From positions 8,549-72,548 of the forward strand of contig JBBRQP010000002.1 in the NCBI GenBank assembly GCA_038226175.1: DNA of 64,000 bases, in the 5' to 3' direction. Positions 7,787 to 16,963 of the stretch are shown here, piece after piece (the first letter of the stretch is position 1; each line of letters opens with the position of its first letter). This DNA comes from JBBRQP01 sp038226175. Lineage in GTDB: Bacteria; Cyanobacteriota; Cyanobacteriia; Gloeobacterales; Anthocerotibacteraceae. The position numbers and the translations under genes were made by a program. Below the pieces are notes generated by a model. The model saw only the letters and a list, made by a program, of their open reading frames with translations, was not told the DNA's origin and ran no database searches.

Positions 7787-10240
7787 ATGCAGCATCCTGA
7801 AAACTACGACAGACATGAAAATGACTCCGAGCAGTTTGATCAGATGAAGCCAAGTGAGCTTAGTACGCATGTTCCCGGGTCACCGCGGGCGAAAAATTCT
7901 AATGTACCCACAACCCGCCAACATACAGGTGCAAGTAACCCCCAAACTTTTGGTAATGGTGAAGTAGACCTCCTTTGTATATCGCATTTGCGCTGGAATT
8001 TTGTTTATCAGAGACCTCAGCACCTGATGAGTCGTTTTGCTCGTCGTCAGCGCGTATTTTTTGTTGAGGAACCGCTCTTTGATGCGCATATGACCAATAC
8101 TCTAGAGCTACATCGCGATTGCTGTGGTGTTTGGGTTGTGGTTCCCCATTTGGTAATAGGTCTCTCAGATGACAAGATCGCGTCTACACTACATCTACTT
8201 TTAGTCCAATTGCTACATGATTACCGTATCAAAGAGTATGTACTCTGGTACTACACGCCGATGGCACTTGATTTTAGTCGTGACCTCAAGCCGCTAGCAG
8301 TAGTCTATGACTGTATGGACGAACTTTCTGCTTTCCGCAATGCGCCGAGCAAGCTAATTGAGCGTGAGACCGAATTATTGCGTAGGGCGGATGTCGTTTT
8401 TACGGGGGGTCATAGTCTCTACGAAGCAAAACGTCATTTGCACAAAAATATCTATGCATTTGCAAGTGGCGTCGATGTCCAACACTTTAACCAAGCTCGT
8501 CAAGAGCAGATACAACCTTTAGACCAAGCCGCTATTGCCCAACCTCGTCTCGGTTTTGCGGGCGTTATTGATGAACGCATGGATCTCGAACTGCTCGCAG
8601 GTGTTGCCGATGCCCGTCCAGACTGGCAGCTAGTGATGCTCGGACCCGTTGCTAAAATTCATCCTGATCATCTGCCCCAGCGCGCTAACATCCACTGGTT
8701 AGGTTGCAAACCCTATGCTGAGCTACCCACCTACTTTGCTTCTTGGCAAGTAGCGATGATGCCCTTTGCACGTAACGAAGCAACCCGCTTTATTAGCCCG
8801 ACCAAGACTCCAGAGTATTTGGCTGCTGGTTTACCCGTAGTATCAACTGCGATCCCTGATGTCGTGCGTCCTTATGGAGAACAGGGGTTGGTGCAGATAG
8901 CCAATGACTTAAGCGCATTTTTGGCAGCTACTGAGTCGGCCTTGGCGGCTCCTGCGGCAGATTGGCTAGCGCGGGTAGACGCATTTTTGGAACTGGCCTC
9001 TTGGGAAAATATCTGGTCGGGGATGGTGCAACGCCTTGAGGCGGTGCTTACACCACAATCAGCCGCTGCCGTGCGACGCACCGGGCTAAGCCGCTCGCCC
9101 CTGTTTGATTTTCTTATTGTTGGCGCAGGCTTTGCTGGTAGTGTCCTAGCTGAGCGGCTAGCCCAGGATGGTCATAAAAAAATCTTGGTCGTTGAGCGCC
9201 GTGCTCACATTGCGGGTAATGCCTACGATCACTATGACGATGCCGGACTTTTGGTGCATCGTTATGGCCCCCACATTTTTCATACCAACTCGAGCCAGGT
9301 ATTTGATTATCTTTCTCGTTTCACCGAGTGGCGTGCCTACGAACATCGCGTGCTGGCAAGCGTAGATGGTCAACTGCTCCCCTTGCCGATTAACCTTGAT
9401 ACCATCAATACCCTCTATGGTTTGAGGCTCACTTCTCAGCAATTAGAAGATTTCTTTTTATCCGTCGCCGAACCCTGTGAGCGGCTGCTCACCTCCGAAG
9501 ACGTCGTCGTTAGCAAAATCGGACGCGCGTTGTATGAAAAGTTCTTCCGTAACTACACGCGCAAACAGTGGGGGCTTGATCCGTCCCAACTTGATGCCTC
9601 AGTCATCGCCCGTGTACCCGTCCGTACCAACCGCGATAGCCGTTACTTTAGTGATACCTATCAGGCTATGCCCCTACACGGTTACACCCGTCTTTTTGAG
9701 AAAATGCTGGCGCATCCCAACATCAAAGTCATGCTCAACACTGATTACCGCGAGATCAAAGATGAGATCTCTTATGGTCATATGATCTACACCGGCCCAG
9801 TGGATGAGTTTTTTGACTTGCGCTATGGCAAGCTGCCCTACCGTTCGCTGAGCTTCAAACACAAAACCTATACAACCAGTGTTTATCAGCCTGAGGCTGT
9901 TGTTAATTATCCTAACGAGCACCCATATACGCGGATCACTGAGTTTAAGTACCTAACAGGCCAGCAGCATGCACAGACGAGTGTTGTCTATGAGTTCCCC
10001 CAAAGTGAAGGCGACCCCTATTACCCTGTGCCACGTCCAGAAAATAATGAGCTATATAAAAAGTATCAACTCTTAGCTCAGGCAACACCGCGCGTTCACT
10101 TCGTTGGGCGGCTAGCGACCTATAAGTACTACAACATGGATCAGGTAATTGCTCAAGCCCTGGCTCTTTATGACCGGATTAGCTCTGCATACCAGGAGGT
10201 AAGCCATGTCAATGGAGCTGCACACGCGACCCTACGTTGA
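7787..10240 (+). CDS. Fusion: GT-B glycosyltransferase + UDP-galactopyranose mutase
   Basis: 817 residues in two enzymes. After a polar 60-residue leader, residues about 63-425 form a GT-B glycosyltransferase (ISHLRWNFVYQRPQHLM, YDCMDELSAF, FASGVDVQHF, and the donor-site SPTKTPEYLAAGLP). Residues about 440-805 are a complete flavin-dependent mutase: DFLIVGAGFAGS (FAD), RYGPHIFHT, NYTRKQWG and FVGRLATYKYYNMDQ. Known mutase reaction: UDP-Galp to UDP-Galf. Inferred role: making a furanose donor and using it in one polypeptide. The start has no good ribosome site. The 3' end overlaps the next gene by 35 bp, whose AGGAGGT lies inside this one. Confidence 0.88.
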   Translation: MQHPENYDRHENDSEQFDQMKPSELSTHVPGSPRAKNSNVPTTRQHTGASNPQTFGNGEVDLLCISHLRWNFVYQRPQHLMSRFARRQRVFFVEEPLFDAHMTNTLELHRDCCGVWVVVPHLVIGLSDDKIASTLHLLLVQLLHDYRIKEYVLWYYTPMALDFSRDLKPLAVVYDCMDELSAFRNAPSKLIERETELLRRADVVFTGGHSLYEAKRHLHKNIYAFASGVDVQHFNQARQEQIQPLDQAAIAQPRLGFAGVIDERMDLELLAGVADARPDWQLVMLGPVAKIHPDHLPQRANIHWLGCKPYAELPTYFASWQVAMMPFARNEATRFISPTKTPEYLAAGLPVVSTAIPDVVRPYGEQGLVQIANDLSAFLAATESALAAPAADWLARVDAFLELASWENIWSGMVQRLEAVLTPQSAAAVRRTGLSRSPLFDFLIVGAGFAGSVLAERLAQDGHKKILVVERRAHIAGNAYDHYDDAGLLVHRYGPHIFHTNSSQVFDYLSRFTEWRAYEHRVLASVDGQLLPLPINLDTINTLYGLRLTSQQLEDFFLSVAEPCERLLTSEDVVVSKIGRALYEKFFRNYTRKQWGLDPSQLDASVIARVPVRTNRDSRYFSDTYQAMPLHGYTRLFEKMLAHPNIKVMLNTDYREIKDEISYGHMIYTGPVDEFFDLRYGKLPYRSLSFKHKTYTTSVYQPEAVVNYPNEHPYTRITEFKYLTGQQHAQTSVVYEFPQSEGDPYYPVPRPENNELYKKYQLLAQATPRVHFVGRLATYKYYNMDQVIAQALALYDRISSAYQEVSHVNGAAHATLR

Positions 10241-12341
10241 AGTGTGGGCTGGCATAGAATGTACGGTCAACCGTGTTGGTGAGCGGTATTTTGATCAGCT
10301 AGAACGCAGTGGTCATGCTGGGCGCATCAGTGATCTAGAGCGCCTTGCTAGTTTGGGAGTAGGCACGGTACGCTATCCGGTACTTTGGGAGCGCACAACC
10401 CATTGGTCTTGGGCAGATGAGCGGCTTGGGCGCTTACGAGCTTTGGGAATCAGACCGATTGTGGGTCTACTGCACCACGGGAGTGGGCCACCTACGACTA
10501 GTCTGGCTGAGCCGGATTTTGCGAGTCAGTTCGCGACTTTTGCAGGATCAGTGGCGGCGCGTTACCCCTGGATCGATGCCTATACTCCGATCAACGAACC
10601 GCTGACTACGGCTCGCTTTAGTGGACTCTATGGTCATTGGTATCCCCATGGATGTAATGGGCAAACCTTTGTGCGCATCTTGCTTAACCAATGCCGAGCC
10701 ACGGTACTGGCGATGAGGGCAATTCGGTTACATAATCCAGCGGCTCAGTTGCTACAGACCGAAGATCTTGGACGCGTTTGCGCCACAGCCACCCTTGGTT
10801 ATCAAGCAGACTTTGAGAACTTACGTCGCTGGCTCAGTCTCGATCTGCTCTGTGGACGCGTCAACTCTGAGCATCCGCTATGGCACTATCTATTGCAAGA
10901 AGGCGCCGAGCAAGGCGAGCTAGAGGAATTTTGTCTGAGTCCCTGCCCACCTGATATCTTAGGCTTCAATTACTACATTACTAGTGAACGCTTTCTTGAT
11001 GATCGGTTACAGCGCTACCCAACAGTGCGCCGAGGCGGTAATGGGCGCCACACCTATGTAGATATCGAAGCTGTCCGCGGCTGTGAGAGGGGTATCGCAG
11101 GACCCATGGCTTTGATGCAGGAAGCCTCGGAACGCTACAAATTACCGCTGGCTTTTACGGAAGTACATCTGGGCTGCACGCGCGAGGAACAATTGCGCTG
11201 GTTTGTCGAGGTCTATAGGGCGGCGCAGACTTTACGCAACCGTGGCATCGATCTACGCGCGGTTACGGCTTGGTCAGTTTTTGGAACCTTTGGCTGGCAG
11301 ACTCTAGCCACAACAGACGATCAGCATTATGAATCAGGGGTTTTTGACCTACGTGCGCCGGAGCCTAGACCGACAATTCTTGCCCAATTGATCCGTACAC
11401 TGACGGCTGGTCAGCCTTTTGAGCACCCTGTCCTTGCCGTTCCCGGCTGGTGGCAGCGCCCTGAGCGGCTTTATATTCGCACCGAGTCAACTTCCTATAA
11501 ACCGCCTAGCCATGCCCCAAAGGTGCTCATTATCGGAGCGACGGGTACGCTAGGTACTGCTTTTGCCCGTATTTGTGAGGAGCGCGGCTTGGCTTACTGT
11601 TTAGTTGGTCGCTCCGAGATGGATATTGCTGATGGCGCGGCTATCCATGCCCTACTAGCACAACTCAAACCTTGGGCGGTGATCAATGCAGCAGGCTATG
11701 TACAGGTCGCCATGGCACAAGACGCGCCAGAGCGCTGCTTTCGGGAAAATACTACAGGGCCTGCACTACTAGCTGCGGCCTGTGCTGAGTACGCGATTGC
11801 CTTGGTTACGTTTTCCTCAGACTTGGTCTTTGATGGACAAAAAAGCTCACCCTACGTGGAAAGTGATCCCGTTGGCCCTTTGAATATTTATGGTCAGAGT
11901 AAGGCTGCGGCCGAAAGGCTGGTATTAGCAGCTTTTCCTGAGGCTTTGGTGGTACGTACTAGTGCCTTTTTTGGGCCTTGGGATACTGCAAACTTCGTCA
12001 CGCGCGCCCTCAATACCCTGGCTGACCACCAAACTATCATCATCGCGGAGGAGGCCTTAGTCTCACCTACCTATGTGCCGGATCTCGTTCATGCTTGCCT
12101 TGACTTGTTGATTGATGGCGAGCAGGGTATTTGGCATTTGGCTAACCAAGGCGCTGTGAGCTGGACGGCACTCGCGCGCCAAGCCGCTAAGTTGGCAAAT
12201 ATCGCCACCAATCAAGTCAGAGTTGAGGTAAGCCCCGGCTCACTTCGCCCCCCTTACCGGGTTTTGGGGTCCGAGCGGGGACTGCTCTTACCCTCTCTCG
12301 AACAAGCGCTGAGCCACTATCTACGCGCTCGGGTCTGCTAG
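10206..12341 (+). CDS. Fusion: GH1-like glycosidase + RmlD-like sugar-nucleotide reductase
   Basis: A 711-residue fusion. Residues about 10-420 are a clan-A (beta/alpha)8 domain like GH1: TPINEP gives the acid/base Glu131 and FTEVHLG the nucleophile Glu319 (classical GH1 has TENG). Residues about 438-711 are an extended SDR of the dTDP-4-dehydrorhamnose reductase type: GATGTLG at 444, INAAGYV, and catalytic YGQSK (Tyr562, Lys566). A strong AGGAGGT at 10194-10200 fixes the ATG at 10206, overlapping the mutase fusion. A glycosidase joined to a nucleotide-sugar reductase suggests a stepwise sugar transformation; the substrate is unknown. Confidence 0.85.
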   Translation: MSMELHTRPYVEVWAGIECTVNRVGERYFDQLERSGHAGRISDLERLASLGVGTVRYPVLWERTTHWSWADERLGRLRALGIRPIVGLLHHGSGPPTTSLAEPDFASQFATFAGSVAARYPWIDAYTPINEPLTTARFSGLYGHWYPHGCNGQTFVRILLNQCRATVLAMRAIRLHNPAAQLLQTEDLGRVCATATLGYQADFENLRRWLSLDLLCGRVNSEHPLWHYLLQEGAEQGELEEFCLSPCPPDILGFNYYITSERFLDDRLQRYPTVRRGGNGRHTYVDIEAVRGCERGIAGPMALMQEASERYKLPLAFTEVHLGCTREEQLRWFVEVYRAAQTLRNRGIDLRAVTAWSVFGTFGWQTLATTDDQHYESGVFDLRAPEPRPTILAQLIRTLTAGQPFEHPVLAVPGWWQRPERLYIRTESTSYKPPSHAPKVLIIGATGTLGTAFARICEERGLAYCLVGRSEMDIADGAAIHALLAQLKPWAVINAAGYVQVAMAQDAPERCFRENTTGPALLAAACAEYAIALVTFSSDLVFDGQKSSPYVESDPVGPLNIYGQSKAAAERLVLAAFPEALVVRTSAFFGPWDTANFVTRALNTLADHQTIIIAEEALVSPTYVPDLVHACLDLLIDGEQGIWHLANQGAVSWTALARQAAKLANIATNQVRVEVSPGSLRPPYRVLGSERGLLLPSLEQALSHYLRARVC

Positions 12342-12447
12342 TTCATTTTCTCTACACAGGGATAGAGCCACAAACATATCCCACAGCGCATAATTTGTGA
12401 AACCCATGTCATTACAGTCCAATCGACCATTTCGCGGGAGGTTTGCT

Positions 12448-13320
12448 ATGGAAACTGAAGAATTTCGTCCTAAATCCAGTGAGATCCTAGGCCAAAAACT
12501 GCCCTATCCGGCAAGTCAAGAAGATATGAGCCCGGCTCCCGCCACAGACCTAGCCCACTACAAAGCAGCAGGTAAACTCGAAGGCAAAGTAGCCTTTATT
12601 ACGGGCGGTGATTCGGGAATTGGTCGCGCAGTAGCTTTAGCCTTTGCTATGGAAGGGGCGCAAGTTGCCATATTTTATAATGAAAACGATGATGATGCCC
12701 AGGTTACTGCTGGCCTAGTTGAGGCGCAGGATAGGCAATGCTTGGTGATCAAAGGCGATGTACGTAACCCTGAAGACTGCCGTAGTGCGATTGAGCAGAC
12801 CGTAGTCAAGCTAGGTAGTCTCAATATCTTGGTCAATAATGCAGCCTACCAAAAAGCCCAAGCCAACTTTGAAGACATTACAGAAGAACAATTTCGCCGC
12901 ACCCTTGAGACAAATATCTTTGGCTACTTTTATATGGCTCAGGCTGCTCTACCCTATTTGAGTGCTGAAGATGCGATCATCAACACCGGTAGTATTGTGG
13001 GCTTGGTCGGCAACGAACTTTTAATTGATTATTGCGCGAGTAAAGGTGCCATTCATGCCTTTACCAAAGCGTTAGCGCTCAACCTCGCCAAACGCAATAT
13101 CCGTGTCAACGCAGTTGCCCCAGGTCCTGTCTGGACACCAAATATTCCGGGAACAATGCCGATCGAAGAAGTGGCTAATTTTGGTCATGAGGTGGCGATG
13201 GAACGCCCTGGGCAGCCCGAAGAATTAGCGCCTGTCTATGTATTTCTGGCCTCAAACGACGCCAGCTTTGTGACTGGAAGCATCTTTGAAGTTACCGGAG
13301 GCAAACTCTCTAGCGGTTAG
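12448..13320 (+). CDS. SDR oxidoreductase, general-stress-protein-39/YghA type
   Basis: A 290-residue short-chain dehydrogenase. The N-terminal segment GQKLPYPASQEDMSPAP before the Rossmann fold is characteristic of the GSP39/YghA branch. TGGDSGIGRA binds NAD(P), NNAA and YCASKGA supply the catalytic Asn/Tyr/Lys, and GKLSSG closes the protein. The frame is open from 12397, but GGGAGG seven bases before the ATG at 12448 decides the start. Relatives are stress-induced enzymes of uncertain substrate. Here it lies inside the carbohydrate cluster, 45 bp before the GMC gene. Confidence 0.9.
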   Translation: METEEFRPKSSEILGQKLPYPASQEDMSPAPATDLAHYKAAGKLEGKVAFITGGDSGIGRAVALAFAMEGAQVAIFYNENDDDAQVTAGLVEAQDRQCLVIKGDVRNPEDCRSAIEQTVVKLGSLNILVNNAAYQKAQANFEDITEEQFRRTLETNIFGYFYMAQAALPYLSAEDAIINTGSIVGLVGNELLIDYCASKGAIHAFTKALALNLAKRNIRVNAVAPGPVWTPNIPGTMPIEEVANFGHEVAMERPGQPEELAPVYVFLASNDASFVTGSIFEVTGGKLSSG

Positions 13321-13365
13321 CGGATATGGCTGATTGGCAAGCTATCCACTTACTCAGAGAACGTA

Positions 13366-15573
13366 ATGCAACCCGATGTCTATCCTCCCGAAAGTATCCG
13401 CTATTTGCTGACGACGACCTTGCTTACTGCCAAAACTAGCGCGGTTTTGAAGCAGCGTAGTGAAGCCAAGCCAGAAGTCCATGTTTTTGATGAAAGTGCT
13501 CTCGGAGTTCTCAAGGCACTAATTAAGCGGCTTTTTCCTCAAGCACAGAGCGAGCTTAACTTGGCTCAGGATCTCGAAGGGCGGCTCGCGAGTGGTATCT
13601 CAGATGGTTGGCGCTATGATGTCATGCCGCCTGATCTCGAAGCCCATCGTCGGGGGCTAGCGGGTATTGATCAGAGTGCGCATTTATTATTTGGGGCTGG
13701 GTTTTGTGCCCTTGATCAGACTTCTCAGGATGCGGTGCTCGCTGCCGTACAGAGGGCACAAGCCCCCGGCTCGATTTGGGAAAACTTGCCCGCGAGGCGT
13801 TATTTTGAAGAGCTACTGACCGAGCTGACCGAATATTACTACAGTTATGCTGATGCCCAAGCTGAGATCGGGTACGCCGGGATGGCGGATGCCCGAGGAT
13901 GGCAACAGCTTGGTCTGGACCAGCGTGAATCTTGGGAAAGTGCTCCTGGCATAGCACCAGTCCTGCCAGAAGCAGTAGCGAGCACAATAAAACTTCCTGT
14001 GCCAAACCTGCCTTTACCACCACTTCAAGATCTAAACCCGGAGCAAATCGTTGATGTCGTGGTCATCGGCACTGGAGCAGGCGGCGCTCCTCTACTTGCC
14101 CGCCTTGCCCAGGCTGGATTTAGCGTAGTGGCGCTGGAGGCCGGGAATTATTGGAACCCCGCTACTGATTTTGCGACAGACGAGCGTGAGCAAAATAAAC
14201 TTTTTTGGGCTGACGAGCGGCTGAGTGCGGGCGCAGACCCGCTGGCTTTTGGGCGTAACAATTCAGGGATCGGCGTGGGTGGTTCGACACTGCACTATAC
14301 CGCCTATGTCCCTAGACCACAGCCCGATGACTTTCAGCTGTTTACTGACTTTGGGGTGGGTCAAGATTGGCCCTTAGCCTATACAGATCTTGAGCCTTAT
14401 TTTGACGAAGTAGAGCGGTTCTTGGGCGTCTCTGGTCCTTCGCCTTATCCGTGGGGGCCACCGCGTACACCTTATCCTCTCCAGCCCCTTGCGCTCAATG
14501 CTGCCGCGCAACTAATGGCACGCGGGTGTGCTGCTCTGGGCTTGCGCACGTCACCTGCGGCTAATGCCGCGCTCTCGGCGCCCTACTTTCAGGCTGGGGT
14601 GGGTTGGCGTGACCCATGTACCAATCGTGGATTTTGCCAAGCTGGTTGTACGACCGGGGGTAAAGCGAGTATGGATGTGACGTTTATTCCGTTAGCCCTC
14701 CACCATGGCGCGCAGGTCATAAGCAATGCCTTTGTGACGCGCATTGAGACAGATAGTGCAGGCTGCGTAACGGGGGTTGTCTACCTAAGCGCCGGACGTG
14801 AGGAGCGCCAGCGCTGCCGAACACTTTTTTTGGCGGCAGGAGCCATTGAGACACCGCGCTTACTTTTACTTAATGGACTGGCTAACCAAAGCGGCCAAGT
14901 GGGGCGTAATTTTATGGCACATCCGGGCTTACAGGTCTGGGGCAAATTTAGTGAGATGACTCGGCCTTTTAAGGGGATTCCCGGTGGTCTGATTTCAGAA
15001 GATACCCACCGCCCCAATGCTAATTTTGCGGGTGGGTACTTATTGCAGAGCATTGGCGTGATGCCTGTCACCTATGCCAGTCAGAGTGCTCGCGCCCGTG
15101 GACTGTGGGGTGCGTCCTTGGCCTCTGATATGAATGGCTATAACCATACGGCTGGGATCAATATCTTGGGTGAGTGTTTACCCTATGATCACAACTTTCT
15201 CGAACTAGCTGATGAACGAGACCAGCGCGGTTTACCCAAACCCCGTATTCATTTCACTAACGGCGAAAATGAGCGACACCTCAATGCCCATGCCGAAGGG
15301 GTCATGCGGCAGATCTGGGAAGCTGCCGGAGCCAAAGCAATCTGGGCATTCGAGCGCAGTGCCCATACCATCGGCACCTGTCGGATGGGCCGTGACCCGA
15401 GTCGAGCAGTGGTCAATGCCGATGGTCGTGCCTTTGAGATACCCAATCTTTATATTATTGATAATTCCATATTTCCGAGTGCTTTGAGTGTCAACCCAGC
15501 CCTGACGCTGATGGCGCTCTCCCTACGGATAGCCGATCGCTTTATCGAACGTACACAGCGTGGAGAATCTTAA
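13366..15573 (+). CDS. Fusion: gluconate 2-dehydrogenase subunit-3 domain + GMC oxidoreductase
   Basis: 735 residues. Residues about 40-190 resemble the small gamma subunit (gluconate 2-dehydrogenase subunit 3, with LIKRLFPQAQSE and ADAQAEIGY). Residues about 228-735 are the FAD-binding GMC subunit: VVVIGTGAGGAP with a distal LEAG, GVGGSTLHY, HTIGTCRMG (His668... context 667-675) and SVNPALTLMAL. In known enzymes these are separate polypeptides, the small one with a Tat signal, plus a cytochrome c subunit. Here both are fused, with no Tat or Sec signal and no cytochrome gene nearby, so the enzyme looks cytoplasmic with an unknown electron acceptor. Its TAA abuts the next ATG. Confidence 0.88.
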   Translation: MQPDVYPPESIRYLLTTTLLTAKTSAVLKQRSEAKPEVHVFDESALGVLKALIKRLFPQAQSELNLAQDLEGRLASGISDGWRYDVMPPDLEAHRRGLAGIDQSAHLLFGAGFCALDQTSQDAVLAAVQRAQAPGSIWENLPARRYFEELLTELTEYYYSYADAQAEIGYAGMADARGWQQLGLDQRESWESAPGIAPVLPEAVASTIKLPVPNLPLPPLQDLNPEQIVDVVVIGTGAGGAPLLARLAQAGFSVVALEAGNYWNPATDFATDEREQNKLFWADERLSAGADPLAFGRNNSGIGVGGSTLHYTAYVPRPQPDDFQLFTDFGVGQDWPLAYTDLEPYFDEVERFLGVSGPSPYPWGPPRTPYPLQPLALNAAAQLMARGCAALGLRTSPAANAALSAPYFQAGVGWRDPCTNRGFCQAGCTTGGKASMDVTFIPLALHHGAQVISNAFVTRIETDSAGCVTGVVYLSAGREERQRCRTLFLAAGAIETPRLLLLNGLANQSGQVGRNFMAHPGLQVWGKFSEMTRPFKGIPGGLISEDTHRPNANFAGGYLLQSIGVMPVTYASQSARARGLWGASLASDMNGYNHTAGINILGECLPYDHNFLELADERDQRGLPKPRIHFTNGENERHLNAHAEGVMRQIWEAAGAKAIWAFERSAHTIGTCRMGRDPSRAVVNADGRAFEIPNLYIIDNSIFPSALSVNPALTLMALSLRIADRFIERTQRGES

Positions 15574-16911
15574 ATGACCGAGAGTTTTCTTAAATTAGTC
15601 AAAGCCCACTATGGTGATGGCGGCTACCCAGGGGATCAGTATGGTGGCGTAGCAGGGGCAGATGGTCACGGTCTACCTACCAATAGCCCGCGTAACTTTA
15701 TGTTTGCCACAGGCATTGAATGTTCTTATCCAACCATCCAACACGGGCGCGTACGGCGTGATCTGTTAGCTGAGTGTGGTCACTACCGCCATTGGCAAAA
15801 GGATCTGCACCTTGTCAAAGAACTGGGACTCAAGGTTTTACGCTATGGTCTGCCCTATCACCTGACCCATATCGGGCCGGGGCGCTATGACTGGAGCTTT
15901 GCCGACACGGTCATGCACGAAATGCAGACTCTGGGTATTACGCCAATTCTCGATTTGTTGCACTTCGGCGTACCTGATTGGCTCGGTAACTTTCAGAATC
16001 CCGAATTACCCTTACACTTTGCTGATTACTGTGATGCTGTGGCTGAACGTTATCCATGGGTGCGCTACTACACTCCTGTTAATGAAATTTATGTGACCGC
16101 ACGCATCAGTGGTCGTGATGGCATCTGGAACGAACAGCTCAAGAGTGACCGTGGATTTGTAACGGCACTCAAGCACTTAGTCGCAGCGAGCATCCTGGGG
16201 ACACAACGCATTGCCCAGCGGCGACCTGACCTAATTGTGATCCAGAGTGAGAGTGCCGAATATGTCCATGAAGCCTGCGCCAAACCTTCACAAGCTGTGA
16301 TTCTGGCTAATAAGCTGCGTTTTTTGGCCTTAGATTTGCTCTATGCGCATCCCATGGATTCAGACGTGTGTATGTATTTATCTGATAGTGGCCTGACCCG
16401 CGCTGAGTATGATTGGTTCATGATCGGAGAGCCGCCCGGTTATCAAATCATGGGTAATGATTATTACGGACGCAACGAACATATTTTGCTCCCTGATGGT
16501 AGCAAATGTCAGGCTGAAGATGTCATGGGTTGGTATCAAATTACCCGCGACTATTATGAACGCTACCGTAAGCCCGTTATGCACACGGAGACCAATGTCT
16601 TTGATCCTGAGAAGGCATCCTGTTGGCTTTGGAAGCAATGGATTAATGTCTTGCGGATGCGTCATGATGGCGTACCAGTGCTCGGCTTTACTTGGTATAG
16701 CCTGATTGATCAGATTGATTGGGATATCCAGCTAGCTGAGCTACGGGGCACAGTTAATGCCTGTGGTCTTTTTGATCTAGAGCGCCACCCCCGCCCCGTG
16801 GCCCATGCTTATCGGCAACTGCTCGAAGAGTTTGGACAAATTACCGTTATCCCCCATGGTGATCTTTTTGAGGTGACTGATCTTGCCGCGAGTCTTAAAG
16901 TCGAGGTTTAG
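15574..16911 (+). CDS. GH1-like beta-glycosidase family protein
   Basis: A 445-residue clan-A glycoside hydrolase with no spacer from the GMC gene (TAAATG), so certainly co-transcribed. PVNEIY supplies acid/base Glu171 and MHTETNV the nucleophile Glu339. A 45-residue N-terminal extension precedes the barrel (MFATGIECSYP). It is a relative of the GH1 half of the fusion at 10206, sharing the GIECS/GIECT opening and the late TWYSL/TAWSVF stretch, so the cluster carries two diverged hydrolases. No secretion signal: an intracellular substrate is likely. Substrate not predictable. Confidence 0.87.
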   Translation: MTESFLKLVKAHYGDGGYPGDQYGGVAGADGHGLPTNSPRNFMFATGIECSYPTIQHGRVRRDLLAECGHYRHWQKDLHLVKELGLKVLRYGLPYHLTHIGPGRYDWSFADTVMHEMQTLGITPILDLLHFGVPDWLGNFQNPELPLHFADYCDAVAERYPWVRYYTPVNEIYVTARISGRDGIWNEQLKSDRGFVTALKHLVAASILGTQRIAQRRPDLIVIQSESAEYVHEACAKPSQAVILANKLRFLALDLLYAHPMDSDVCMYLSDSGLTRAEYDWFMIGEPPGYQIMGNDYYGRNEHILLPDGSKCQAEDVMGWYQITRDYYERYRKPVMHTETNVFDPEKASCWLWKQWINVLRMRHDGVPVLGFTWYSLIDQIDWDIQLAELRGTVNACGLFDLERHPRPVAHAYRQLLEEFGQITVIPHGDLFEVTDLAASLKVEV

Positions 16912-16963
16912 GTTGCCCAAGAGCTTGCACCGTTTAAGCTAAAAATATCACTGCAGTCATCCC

